In this document: positions 8,306 to 16,864 of the stretch, piece by piece
How the letters are laid out: every line of letters begins with the position of its first letter
Position numbering within the stretch: the first letter of the stretch is position 1
From: Bryobacterales bacterium
GTDB lineage: Bacteria > Acidobacteriota > Terriglobia > Bryobacterales > UBA6623
Assembly (NCBI GenBank): GCA_028819235.1
Contig: JAPPMC010000227.1
Location: 1 to 40,673 of the forward strand
Direction of reading: 5' to 3'
DNA: 40,673 bases
Program-made: the position numbers and the translations under genes
The notes under the pieces: generated by a model
Told to the model about the DNA's origin: nothing
Database searches by the model: none
What the model saw: the letters and a program-made list of their open reading frames with translations, nothing else

Positions 8306-9051
8306 CCACTCGTGCTGCCCTTGGACGCTGTACTCGAAGGGCTCCCACTCGTGCGGGCCCGCGACCCGGCCCGCCTGTCCCGCACCTCCGGCGGGCCCCC
8401 GTACGCATAGGTCTGGTAGTTGCTGCGGATCCAGTGAATCCCGGGGAACTCGCTTGCGATCCAGGCCCCGGAGTTGTCTTGGGAGCCGTTCTCAAAGACC
8501 CGCAGCTTCGCACCGGCGCTCCGCACTTCTTGGGCGGGGCGGGTTGTCTTGAGCACGTACAGCGCTTGGGCGAGGGTGTTCGATCCGCCGTTCACGACGA
8601 CCCACACCGGGCGCGGGTCCGGTTTGGCGAGCACGTCCAGGATCAGCTGCGCGCCCTCGCTCGTCCTGCCGTCGCCGACATCTGCGATTCCGTATCCGGG
8701 CTGCCCGCTCCGCGTGATCGAGCGCAGATGGGCAGCATCTGGCCACCCGCTGGCGTGTTGCCGCAGATTCGGCAGCACTTGCTCGTAGGCGCCGATCAGC
8801 TCGAGGAACAGTTCCGGCTGGGTCTTGCGCTTGCGCGGGTTCTCGCGCCCCGGGTGCAGGAACTTCCCTGTGACCGCAATGAGCCCTTCAAGCTCGAAGG
8901 GGTTGCTGCAGACGAGCATGTGCGCCATCTGGTGCATCTCGTCGGGCTCGTTGCCCAGGTCCGCCAGAATCACCAGGCGGGCCTTGGCTTGGCCGTAAAC
9001 GGCAGGGCAGAGCAGGACCCCCACGGCCCAAGGAATGAGTCGTGCTCGCAT
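8182..9051 (-). CDS. N-terminal part of a frameshifted Sde182/DUF1593-type nucleoside-hydrolase-like secreted protein
   Basis: The N-terminus (MRARLIPWAVGVLLCPAVYGQ) is a signal peptide, followed by the family hallmark RLVILADLGNEPDEMHQM, which holds the Asp-rich site of nucleoside-hydrolase-like folds. VNGGSNTLAQAL and FPGIHWIRSNYQTYAYGG follow. Similarity stops at about 8400-8370. After that the frame gives an Arg/Ser/Gly-rich tail to 8182, while the true continuation is in another minus frame. The break falls in a G/C run (GGGGGCCCG), so either a one-base indel or a sequencing error is possible. The ATG at 9051 is chosen over a GTG at 9066. It lies downstream of the first TonB receptor on the same strand. 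The family acts on polysaccharide-related substrates, but the true activity is poorly known. Confidence 0.7.
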   Translation of the reverse strand: MRARLIPWAVGVLLCPAVYGQAKARLVILADLGNEPDEMHQMAHMLVCSNPFELEGLIAVTGKFLHPGRENPRKRKTQPELFLELIGAYEQVLPNLRQHASGWPDAAHLRSITRSGQPGYGIADVGDGRTSEGAQLILDVLAKPDPRPVWVVVNGGSNTLAQALYVLKTTRPAQEVRSAGAKLRVFENGSQDNSGAWIASEFPGIHWIRSNYQTYAYGGPPEVRDRRAGSRARTSGSPSSTASKGSTSGCGGTFSQDAGPWGPGTPIGVSSEGDWASSKAAARCPGWGW

Positions 9052-9108
9052 CGAAGTGAAGTTCACGCAGGCGCTCGGCCATGGGCGAGTGCCGCTCTCC
9101 GGTCTAGC

Positions 9109-9141
9109 GCGGCGCCGCAGCGAGTACGGCTGCGGCGCCGC
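9109..9141 (-). terminator. Strong GC hairpin after the TonB receptor
   Basis: A 12-bp perfect stem (GCGGCGCCGCAG / CTGCGGCGCCGC) with a 9-base loop sits between the receptor stop codon and the next gene on the same strand. There is no T run, but it is the strongest hairpin in this gap and probably ends or attenuates receptor transcription. Confidence 0.5.
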
Positions 9142-9159
9142 CGTGCCGGCGTTCGAGGC

Positions 9160-12100
9160 CTAGAAGTAAAGCTTCAGGCCCAGCTGTCCGATGCGGGCAG
9201 CCTCGGCCGCCGTGATGTTGCCGAAGTTCGGATTGCCGAAGCTCGTGTTCGGACGCCGGAAGACCGTGTGGTTGAAGAAGTTGAAGAACTCCGCGCGGAA
9301 CTGCAGGCGCAACCGCTCGTTGAACGGAAAGTCCTTCAGGATCGAGACGTCCCAGTTCACGTACCCCGGCTCGCGGGCGTCCGGCAGGAAGTTCCCCATG
9401 TTCCCGAACATGAACGGTTCGGGCTGCTCGAAGGCGCTGGCGTTGAAGTACGGCGTGCTTGCAAACCTGCCACCGAGGCGCTCCGTGATCGGACCATCGG
9501 TGAGGGGCCTCTGGCCCAGCACCCGATTCGGCGTCTGGCGCCCGCCGAAGGCGTTGAGGTTGTTGAAGCGCGCGGTAATGCTGATCGGCAGCCCGCTCTG
9601 GTAGGTCGTGACGCCGTTGATGTTCCAGCCGCCGAGGATCTGATTGATTGCGCCGCCGCGGTTCAGCAGGGCGCGGCCCTTGCCGAAGGGCAGCTCGTAT
9701 TGGTAGTTGATCACCAGCCGGTGAGCGACGTCCAGACCCGACAGGGTGCGGTCCAGCCGCTTGTCGTAGTTGTTGGTGTAGCCGGGGTTCTGCGCTCCGA
9801 CGAAGCCCGCCACCGAGCTCACGTCATCGATCATTTTGGACCACGTGTACGCCCCGAGCAGCTGCAGGCCGCTGCTGTAGCGCTTGCGCATCTTGACCTG
9901 CAAGGCGTGATAGTTCGACTTGAATTCGTACCCTCGCGGCGTGTTGAGGCCCGAGTACTGCGGGAACGGCCGCAGCAGCTGCCCGTAGGCGATCGTCTGG
10001 CGCCCGAGCCCGAGATTGCTGGGGATGACGCCGAAGAAGGGATTCGGAACGCGGTCGGCCAGGCGGTCTCCGAGCGACTGGTACTCGTTCGGCATTTGGT
10101 TGAACTGGACGCCCGAGCCCAGCAGCTTCACTCCCGAGTTGCCCGCATAGGCGACGTCAAAGAGCCAGCTGTCGGGCAGTTCGTACTGGATGTTGAAGTT
10201 CCACTGGATCGAATAGGGCGTCCGGTCCGTCCGCACGATGGCCGCAGGCCCTTGGCCAAGGAACGTCTCCAATCCCTCCGCGCCGTTGGTCGGCGAGTTG
10301 AATCCCAGCGGGAATGGGTCCGAGAGGGTCGCGAAGGCCGTGCGACCGCCATCTTGGCTGCCAATAATCGGCGAGATGGAATTGAAGCTCACCGCCCCGA
10401 CAGTCGCCGTGCCCGGTCCGAAGCCCGTGGTCGGGTTGTAGAAGAAGCCGCCGCCGGTGCGGATTACCAGCCTGTCCGTCAGCTTGTAGGCCAAACCCAA
10501 CCGCGGGGCGATGTTGTTGTTGTCGTAGTTCTTGATGTGCCGGGGATTCCCGTTCACGCCCGCAAATTGCAGGCCGCCCACGACATCGCGCTCGAGACCG
10601 GGGTTGTCGATCCTCAGGTTCGGCTGGCTGGCATTGAAGTCGAACCAGCTGGCCCGGTTGTAACGCTCGGTGATGGGCCTGTCCTGGTCCCATCGCAGGC
10701 CAATGTTGAGCGTTAGCCGATCGGAGACCTGCCAGTCGTCCTGGATGTAGAAACCCCAGTACGGGGTCTGTTGCGAGAGGGAAGGCTCGAAGCGGATCCT
10801 GCCGCCGCTGACGTGGCCGAGGAGCATGGTCGCTACGGCGTTGCCTTGGCGCCCGCGGTTGAACCGCTCCCGTGTCCAGCCGCGCTGGAACTGGTAGAAA
10901 CCCGCCGGATCCGCAGGGCGGTGGTTCGAGACGCGGTTGAGTCGGAACGTGCCGCCGAACTTGATCGTGTGGTCCCCGAAGAGCTTGGACATGTCTCCGA
11001 CCCAAGTGTGGGATTCAAACTTGTTGCCGATGTACCAGAACGCGTTATTGCCCATCTGCTGGAAGTCTTGTACCTGCACGCGCGGGAACGCCACGAACTG
11101 CGTCTGGCTGTCGAGTTCCGCGGGAAGGCCGAGCGACGCTTGGGTGATGTCTTCCTCGATGTAGCGCCGGGGATTGGCGTGGTAGGAGTAGCCGTAGTTT
11201 CCGTGCATCACCCATCCATTCCACAGGTAGGTGTCGTCCAGCGTGTAGGACCGATTGATCGACCCGTTCCAGCCCGACCCGGGCGAGGCCAGATTGTTCC
11301 AACGGCTGGGCAGGGTGTTGATCGTCTTATTCAGTGAGACCCGCACAAACAGGTTATTGCGATCCGTGACGCGGTAGTCGACCTTTGACGAGATGTCCCA
11401 CGTGTTCGGGCGGGAGCCCAGCTGGTTGAAGAAGTTGTTGCGGATGCCCGGTGCGGTCGGCTCCGGGTAGTACGAGAGCAGCGTTAGCGCCGTGGGGTCA
11501 TGCCTGGACGCCGGGACAACATTGCCGGGGAATGGGTCGCGCGTGCCGTCGTCCTTGATCGTCAGCGGGTCGTAGACCGTGCGGCGGTCCTCTGTGAAGT
11601 CACCCTGCCGCATGAGCCGGGTCGGCACGGACTGCGTGACGTTGCCCGGGTTCACCTGCCTGCGGAATTCGACGGACTGGAAGAAGAACACGCGCTGCCG
11701 CGACGGCGTCAGGGGCCCGCCGAGCGTGCCTCCGAACTGGTTGAAGCGGAAGGGGGCGCGGTCTCGGCCGTTGGCGTTCGAGAACCAGTTGTTCGCCTGC
11801 AGCTTGTCATTGCGCAGGAACTCGTACAGGACGCCGTGGAACTCGGTACCGCCGGAACGAGTGACCATGTTGACCACCGCTCCTGCCGTGCGGCCGTACT
11901 CGGCCGAGAATGCGTTCGTCTGTACCTTGAATTCCTGCAGGGTGTCCGGCGAAGGGATGTAGGAAGGCTGGTTGAAGCCCATTACCTCTTGCGAAGATCC
12001 GTCCAGCATGATCGAGTTTGCTACGTTGCGGCCCCCGTTGGCGGAGAACGCCACGGCCGAGATCGACCCGTTCCCGCTGGTGGAGTTCCTGAAGTTGCGG

Positions 12101-12609
12101 GTCGTGTTGATGCCCGGTGTGAGCCCGATCAGTTGCAGGACGTTCCGGCCATTGAGGGGAAGCGACTCGGCCGTGAGGGAATTCACGACCTCTCCTAGGT
12201 CGGAGGTCGCCGTGGCAAGCAGTGGAGCCTCCGCAGTGATCTCGACTACCTCGGTGACATCCCCGACCTCGAGGGGCACGTCAATCTCGGCGACCTGTGC
12301 GACCTGCAGGATGAAGCTCGGCCGCTGGTGGCCCTTAAAGCCCTCGGCTTCGACCAACAGCGAGTAGTTCCCTGGCGGGATTTGCTGGAAGACGTAGGCG
12401 CCAGCGGCGTTCGACTCTGCCGACCAGGGCCGGTTCTGGTCGACGTTGGTGAGTGTCAGGACCGCCCCCGGGATCACGGCGCCCGACGCGTCGCTGACCG
12501 TCCCGCGCACGGTGGCAGTCTGGGTCTGCGAGAATGCGGCGAGGCTCGCCAGCAGGAACGGAAGCGTGAGCCTTCCGCCGGCTCGCAGCGCGTGCAGAAT
12601 CTGTTGCAT
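9160..12609 (-). CDS. Oar-type TonB-dependent receptor with carboxypeptidase-regulatory domain
   Basis: 1149 aa outer-membrane protein. In order: a signal peptide ending near AAFSQTQ; a carboxypeptidase-regulatory-like beta-sandwich starting ATVRGTVSDASGAVIPGAVL; a plug domain carrying the typical SLPLNGRNVLQLIGLTPG and a DGSSQEVMGF segment; then a long 22-strand barrel with VRTGGGFFYNP. It ends in the aromatic LGLKLYF expected for outer-membrane insertion. Proteins of this type are abundant in Acidobacteriota and are thought to import or bind oligosaccharides or peptides; the ligand cannot be predicted. The ATG at 12609 follows an AAGGAGGA Shine-Dalgarno site at good spacing. It is followed by a strong hairpin and the Sde182-type gene, which may help process the same substrate. 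Confidence 0.92.
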   Translation of the reverse strand: MQQILHALRAGGRLTLPFLLASLAAFSQTQTATVRGTVSDASGAVIPGAVLTLTNVDQNRPWSAESNAAGAYVFQQIPPGNYSLLVEAEGFKGHQRPSFILQVAQVAEIDVPLEVGDVTEVVEITAEAPLLATATSDLGEVVNSLTAESLPLNGRNVLQLIGLTPGINTTRNFRNSTSGNGSISAVAFSANGGRNVANSIMLDGSSQEVMGFNQPSYIPSPDTLQEFKVQTNAFSAEYGRTAGAVVNMVTRSGGTEFHGVLYEFLRNDKLQANNWFSNANGRDRAPFRFNQFGGTLGGPLTPSRQRVFFFQSVEFRRQVNPGNVTQSVPTRLMRQGDFTEDRRTVYDPLTIKDDGTRDPFPGNVVPASRHDPTALTLLSYYPEPTAPGIRNNFFNQLGSRPNTWDISSKVDYRVTDRNNLFVRVSLNKTINTLPSRWNNLASPGSGWNGSINRSYTLDDTYLWNGWVMHGNYGYSYHANPRRYIEEDITQASLGLPAELDSQTQFVAFPRVQVQDFQQMGNNAFWYIGNKFESHTWVGDMSKLFGDHTIKFGGTFRLNRVSNHRPADPAGFYQFQRGWTRERFNRGRQGNAVATMLLGHVSGGRIRFEPSLSQQTPYWGFYIQDDWQVSDRLTLNIGLRWDQDRPITERYNRASWFDFNASQPNLRIDNPGLERDVVGGLQFAGVNGNPRHIKNYDNNNIAPRLGLAYKLTDRLVIRTGGGFFYNPTTGFGPGTATVGAVSFNSISPIIGSQDGGRTAFATLSDPFPLGFNSPTNGAEGLETFLGQGPAAIVRTDRTPYSIQWNFNIQYELPDSWLFDVAYAGNSGVKLLGSGVQFNQMPNEYQSLGDRLADRVPNPFFGVIPSNLGLGRQTIAYGQLLRPFPQYSGLNTPRGYEFKSNYHALQVKMRKRYSSGLQLLGAYTWSKMIDDVSSVAGFVGAQNPGYTNNYDKRLDRTLSGLDVAHRLVINYQYELPFGKGRALLNRGGAINQILGGWNINGVTTYQSGLPISITARFNNLNAFGGRQTPNRVLGQRPLTDGPITERLGGRFASTPYFNASAFEQPEPFMFGNMGNFLPDAREPGYVNWDVSILKDFPFNERLRLQFRAEFFNFFNHTVFRRPNTSFGNPNFGNITAAEAARIGQLGLKLYF

Positions 12610-13068
12610 GAATACTAATCCTCCTTCGATCACCGGAATTGCCCGGCCGAGAATCTGCCGATCTCAGGCGCTCCAATTGACGCCAACCCCAGTAGCCCGG
12701 TCGCCATTGTAACCTTCGGCCGCGCTGAGGGCTCGAGCGATACATCAGGGCGGATTGGAATTCATATCGAATGCCAGGCGCTCGAATACGGTTCTGGAGC
12801 GAGGCACGGCCAGCTGCCCACGTTGGCGCTCCAGTGGCGATTACCCCAGCCGCCAGCGGCAGGATCTGCCTTCACCGAGTCGAGCATGGCACGACCGGTC
12901 GGACGGGAGACACACTTTCGCTAATTAATCGGTGATTCATTCTGGCTGGCCCATCAGTCAAGGAAATTCTCATTCCATACGGGTGAAAGCTGTCGCTCCT
13001 GCCCCCTGCTATCGTGGAGTCTTCACTCGCCATGGCCCGGATCGACCTGCCTTCCCGGGGATAGCCGT
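12610..13068. other. Receptor upstream region without a gene
   Basis: About 460 bases upstream of the receptor. It holds the receptor's Shine-Dalgarno site and an AT-richer patch near 12920-12990. A minus-strand TACAAT near 12700 could be a -10 box, but no good -35 is paired with it. Confidence 0.4.
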
Positions 13069-13263
13069 ATGCCAGACCCTCTCCCTGACCAGCCGGACGA
13101 GGAGCGCGTCTTCGCTTTGCTGCGGAAGCTTGGCCTCGCCCCGGACGAAGCGATTACACTATTCGCGGGATTCGCGAGATGGCCTCGGCAAATCTCATCG
13201 CCCGCTTCGAGTCCAAGCTGGATGCGATGCGCTCTGAGCTGGGATCGATGCGCTCCGAGCTGA
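13069..13263 (+). pseudogene. N-terminal part of a small frameshifted protein
   Basis: From the ATG at 13069 the frame gives MPDPLPDQPDEERVFALL, then RKLGLAPDEA, resembling the N-terminus of small DUF1640-like coiled-coil/membrane proteins. After about residue 35 the frame turns into an unlikely Ser/Trp/Pro-rich tail. The expected coiled coil and membrane segment lie in another plus frame (13179-13346). I infer a frameshift between about 13140 and 13180. Confidence 0.35.
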
Positions 13264-13346
13264 CAGTCCAGCGCTGGCTGATGGGCCTGGGCTTCGCGGC
13301 CTTGGTCGCGGCAGCTATTGCCCAGTTGTTACGCTCCGGCTCCTAG
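13179..13346 (+). CDS. Small coiled-coil plus single membrane helix protein (55 aa)
   Basis: 55 aa, ATG at 13179 to TAG at 13346. A short heptad-like coiled coil (ARFESKLDAMRSELG, then SMRSELTVQ) is followed by one membrane helix (LMGLGFAALVAAAIAQLL) and a four-residue tail. This layout is that of the C-terminal part of DUF1640-like small proteins, which usually carry an N-terminal helix such as the one coded just upstream in a different frame. It may be the 3' half of a broken gene or a short protein in its own right. No function is known. Confidence 0.45.
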   Translation: MASANLIARFESKLDAMRSELGSMRSELTVQRWLMGLGFAALVAAAIAQLLRSGS

Positions 13347-14283
13347 CGGTAGCGCTCGCCGGGGAATCAGGATTACGTCCTCGCTTGGATTGCCCCTGCC
13401 AGCTAGGGACAGTCGGTCCGTTCAAGGCCTCAGCCGTGTCTGCCCCCTGCCGATGTCACCGTCCCTGCGCGAGGTGTCTCGCCCTGCACAGTAGTGCTTG
13501 GCCTGCTGCGGGATGGCATCCACCTCCTGCCCGGCTTGGCTGGCATGCTCCTCCGGATCGCCGGAAAGCCAGTCCAACACCGCCCTTGCCTCCCCGACGG
13601 CTGTCTCGATCTGCTCGCGTGCTGCATCGCGGCCCGCTCCGCGGTCAGCCAGTGTGCCAAGTGGCGGATCGCCACCGCTCAGACGTGGTTGCCGAAGACC
13701 AGCGCCCAAGGGGACACCTCTTGAGGGCAGTCGAGGGCGATACGTGCGCTGGCATTGCAGGGCTGCCGCGCCGGAATCCTCGCTGCCCGACGCGCTGGGA
13801 CGGGAACTCAGATGTGGCGCCGGACCGGATGCAGCGTCGACAAGAGGCCTGTCATCCGAGCGGGCTGTGGGTGGCGGATACCTCGCCGGTGCCCACCTTG
13901 GGAGGGTTGCTGCGCTTGACGACCGTGGTGTCCGGGTTCAGCCGCAAGAACGTGGACTTGGGCATGCGGGCGCGCCAGACATGAGCTGGTGCAGGTGGCG
14001 CTCAGAACGGCGCAGGAGACGCCTGTGGCCCCAGGGCGTGGTGCTGTTTCCAGACCCGTGGCGCCGAGCTTGCAGAGTCACTTCGTGTCCGAGGTGATTC
14101 AGCGCTAGCCCAAGGCTCTTGAATGCCGCCGAATCGCCGACGGCAGGCCCAGTCCCTATGCCTTGCCGCGGTCCGGGCCACTGATGGGATCGCGGTTCAG
14201 AAGCGGCACCGCTACCGAATCGACACCTTCATCTGCTGTACGCTGGATGCAGCCGCAGCTATCAGGAACGGCTGCTGCAGCGG
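13347..14283. other. About 0.9 kb without a convincing gene
   Basis: Both strands have open frames of 60-200 codons, but their composition (Arg, Pro, Ser, Cys rich) is that of chance frames in GC-rich DNA. A minus-strand stretch near 13450-13650 has a helical, charged composition faintly like a DnaK lid, but not convincingly. It may be decayed coding DNA. Confidence 0.4.
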
Positions 14284-15411
14284 ATGGTGGGGCGAGGCCT
14301 GAGCCAGACAGTCGTGCGGGCGGTCGTGACGGTCCTGCCGATCACCTTGGCCTCGGCCTTACCAGCGGCTGACTGGCCCCTTTTTCTCGGCAACAGCGCG
14401 AGGAACGCCATTGCGCCGGAGCCCTTGGAACCCCCTCTTGAGGTCCGCTGGGTCTACGAAGCCCCGGGTGGTGTGGACTCGACGGCAATCATCGTTGACG
14501 GCTCGGTGTACTTCGGCGAGATGGACGGAAGGTTCCACTCGGTGAGCTTGGCGACGGGTGAGCCGAATTGGGTTTACCAGGCCAAGCTCGGTGTGCCTGC
14601 ATCGGGCTGCGTCACTGACGGCAAGGTCTTTTTCGGGGACGAAGAGGGCTACTTTCATGCGGTCAACATCGAGACGGGCCAGCAGGAATGGGTCTACCAG
14701 ACCTTCGCCGAGATCCTCTCTTCGCCCCACTGCAGCGAGGACGCCGTGCTGGTGGGCTCCTACGACACCCACCTGTATGCCTTCGATCCCCGATCGGGGG
14801 ACCTGCTGTGGAAGTACCAGACGGAAGACCGCGTCAACGCAAGCCCGGCGGTGGTCGGAGGAAAGACCTTCATCACAGGCTGCGACGGCAAGTTCCGCGT
14901 GATCGATATCGCTACGGGAGATGAGGACTCGTTCGTGGACATGAAGGACTACGTCGCGGCGTCCCCGGCAGTGATTCGTTCTTCGGCCTACGTCGGCACT
15001 TTCGGATATCAGGTGCTCAAGATCGACTGGAGGGCGGGGAGGGTGGCTTGGCGCTACGACCACCCCGACACCGACTACGAGTTCTTCGCATCCCCAGTTG
15101 TCAGCGGCGGTCTGGTGGTGATTGGAGGGCGCGACAAGCGAGTGCACGCCATCGACGAGCAGACCGGGGAGTTGCGCTGGGATTTCGCGACCCGCTCGCG
15201 CGTCGACTCTTCCCCTGCCTTGGCGGGCGACGTGATCTGGGTGGGATCGATGGATGGCCACCTCTACGCGCTACGGCACGGGGACGGGTCGCTGCTGTGG
15301 AAGTTCGCCATCGGAGGGCGCGTGGTCGCCTCCCCGGCCATTTCCGGGGGCGCTGTGGTGATCGGCTCTCGCAGCGGTGAGGTCTACTGCTTGGCCCGCG
15401 CCGGGCGGTGA
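14284..15411 (+). CDS. PQQ-type beta-propeller repeat protein (BamB-like), exported
   Basis: 375 aa. After a probable signal peptide (about residues 12-28, ending ALPAAD) there are about seven or eight blades of the PQQ-like propeller, each with an xVxxG..DGxxxAxDxxTGxxxWxY pattern. Examples are FFGDEEGYFHAVNIETG, LVGSYDTHLYAFDPRSG, IGGRDKRVHAIDEQTG and WVGSMDGHLYAL. No quinoprotein dehydrogenase catalytic residues or heme motif are evident, so it is more likely a binding or scaffold protein in the periplasm or cell envelope than an enzyme. The ATG at 14284 has no strong Shine-Dalgarno site, and a GTG at 14314 is possible. It lies 33 bases before the sulfatase gene on the same strand. Confidence 0.85.
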   Translation: MVGRGLSQTVVRAVVTVLPITLASALPAADWPLFLGNSARNAIAPEPLEPPLEVRWVYEAPGGVDSTAIIVDGSVYFGEMDGRFHSVSLATGEPNWVYQAKLGVPASGCVTDGKVFFGDEEGYFHAVNIETGQQEWVYQTFAEILSSPHCSEDAVLVGSYDTHLYAFDPRSGDLLWKYQTEDRVNASPAVVGGKTFITGCDGKFRVIDIATGDEDSFVDMKDYVAASPAVIRSSAYVGTFGYQVLKIDWRAGRVAWRYDHPDTDYEFFASPVVSGGLVVIGGRDKRVHAIDEQTGELRWDFATRSRVDSSPALAGDVIWVGSMDGHLYALRHGDGSLLWKFAIGGRVVASPAISGGAVVIGSRSGEVYCLARAGR

Positions 15412-15432
15412 CCTAGGCCTGCGGCCGGCTGG

Positions 15433-15438
15433 TATATT
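15433..15438 (+). promoter_or_regulatory. -10-like box (TATATT) 6 bases before the sulfatase GTG
   Basis: TATATT followed by 6 bases and GTG at 15445, with no Shine-Dalgarno site in the 33-base gap. This is leaderless-promoter geometry. The -35 region is weak. Confidence 0.4.
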
Positions 15439-15444
15439 GGCGCC

Positions 15445-16842
15445 GTGCGCAGGCGCCGCGCTATGCAGGCTGTGGCCGCGGCCGTCGCGGCGCCATCCTT
15501 CGCCTTCGCGCAGTCCAAGCGGCGGAACCTGCTGTTCCTCTGCTCCGACCAGCATCAGGCTGCGGCCTCTGGTTGCTACGGCCATGCCGAGGCCCTCACG
15601 CCGCACATCGACGAGGTCGCGGCCGGAGGCGTGCGCTTCGAGAGCGCCTATTGCCAGTCGCCGGTCTGCGTGCCTTCCCGCGGGTCGATCATCACCGGAA
15701 ACTATCCCAGCAGGCATGGCGCCAAGATCCTGCAGGATCCGCTCCCAGCAGACGCGGCCACGATTGCCCACCTCTTCGCCGATCACGGCTACTCGACGGC
15801 GGCGATCGGCAAGATGCACTTTGTCGACGAGAGCCTCAAGCACGGATTCGGCCACCGCGTCAACGCGCAGACCCATCTCGCACGCCTGACGCGGGAGGAG
15901 GCACGGGCGTTCCAGCGAGACCAGGGCGCGGGAGGCGGCACTTCGGGCCGGCCGTCGGCGATGCCGGAGCGGCTATTCCGGGACACCTTCTACGCCGAGG
16001 AATCCGTGCGCTTCTTGCGGGCGCACCGCGACAGGCCATTCTGCCTCTGGTCCTCGTTCTTCATGCCGCACACCCCGCTAGTGCCGCACCGGAGGTATTG
16101 GGACCTGTACGAAGGAAGCGATCTGACCCTGCCCGATCGTCGCGACGATGCTCTCGAGGGCGGCTTCCACGGGCACCTCGTGCGAGCCAGGGAGCGGGGT
16201 TGGTACCAGCAGACAGACGAGCAGCTGCAGGAAGCGATCCGGGGCTACTACGGGAACGTGTCCCAAATGGACGCCAATGTCGGCCGTGTCTTCGATACCC
16301 TGCGCGAGCTCGGGCTGGACCGCAATACCGTCGTGGTATACACCTCGGACCATGGCGAGATGGCTGGGGCGCACCGCATGTGGACCAAGCACAACATGTA
16401 CGAGCAGTCCGTCCGCGTGCCGCTTGTCATCCGCACGCCGGAGGAAGACGGGGCAGGCTCGTCGCGGGAGCAGATCGTCGAGCAGGTGGACCTGCTGCCC
16501 ACACTCGCCGAACTCTGCGGGCTGGACGCGCCCAAGGGCGTCGACGGGAGGTCCTTCGCTTCCTTAGTAACGGGCGGCCGGCACACCCCGAGGGAGTGGG
16601 CCTACTCCGAATACTACTTCTGCCGGAGGGTGTTTACCGCTGACGACAGATTTGTGGGCAAGCCGCCGATCCTGATGGTGCGTGCGGACCGCTGGAAGCT
16701 CAACTACCTGAGCTGGGAGCGGAGCGAGTTATTCGACCTCCGCAGCGACCCGGCCGAGCACCGTAATGTGATCGACGATCCCGGAAACGCCGGCATCGTC
16801 AAGGAGCTGACGGCGATCGCGCAGTCCAACTATCGGGGATAG
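15445..16842 (+). CDS. Exported sulfatase (type I, formylglycine-dependent)
   Basis: 465 aa alkaline-phosphatase-superfamily sulfatase, hydrolysing sulfate esters. An Arg-rich then hydrophobic N-terminus (MRRRRAMQAVAAAVAAPSF) ends at AFAQ and suggests export, possibly by the Tat route. Metal-site residues are in LFLCSDQHQ (D35, Q36). The formylglycine motif CVPSR is at 75-79, so maturation by an FGE or anSME enzyme is required; none is in this window. Late metal residues are in VVYTSDHGEMAG, and a WTKHNMYEQSVRVPL segment with a Lys-His pair follows. Length and order are complete. The neighbouring sialidase and second sulfatase point to sulfated, sialylated glycans such as mucin-type or glycosaminoglycan chains. 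The GTG start is supported by the TATATT box 6 bases upstream. Confidence 0.9.
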   Translation: MRRRRAMQAVAAAVAAPSFAFAQSKRRNLLFLCSDQHQAAASGCYGHAEALTPHIDEVAAGGVRFESAYCQSPVCVPSRGSIITGNYPSRHGAKILQDPLPADAATIAHLFADHGYSTAAIGKMHFVDESLKHGFGHRVNAQTHLARLTREEARAFQRDQGAGGGTSGRPSAMPERLFRDTFYAEESVRFLRAHRDRPFCLWSSFFMPHTPLVPHRRYWDLYEGSDLTLPDRRDDALEGGFHGHLVRARERGWYQQTDEQLQEAIRGYYGNVSQMDANVGRVFDTLRELGLDRNTVVVYTSDHGEMAGAHRMWTKHNMYEQSVRVPLVIRTPEEDGAGSSREQIVEQVDLLPTLAELCGLDAPKGVDGRSFASLVTGGRHTPREWAYSEYYFCRRVFTADDRFVGKPPILMVRADRWKLNYLSWERSELFDLRSDPAEHRNVIDDPGNAGIVKELTAIAQSNYRG

Positions 16843-16843
16843 C

Positions 16844-16860
16844 CTGGGCTCGCAGCCCGG
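16844..16860. terminator. Hairpin between convergent sulfatase and sialidase genes
   Basis: A 7-bp stem with one G-T pair (CTGGGCT / AGCCCGG) and a CGC loop lies in the 22-base gap between convergent stop codons. It may be a bidirectional terminator; no T run. Confidence 0.4.
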
Positions 16861-16864
16861 CGCG

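Noticed and set aside
8434..10716. A 760-codon plus-strand open frame
   Set aside because: It is antisense to the TonB receptor and the Sde182-type gene, has no recognisable domains, and its Arg/Val/Glu-rich composition is that of a GC-rich shadow frame.
13422..13709. Minus-strand frame with a helical charged stretch faintly like the DnaK C-terminal lid
   Set aside because: Only a composition-level resemblance; no other DnaK region is found nearby.
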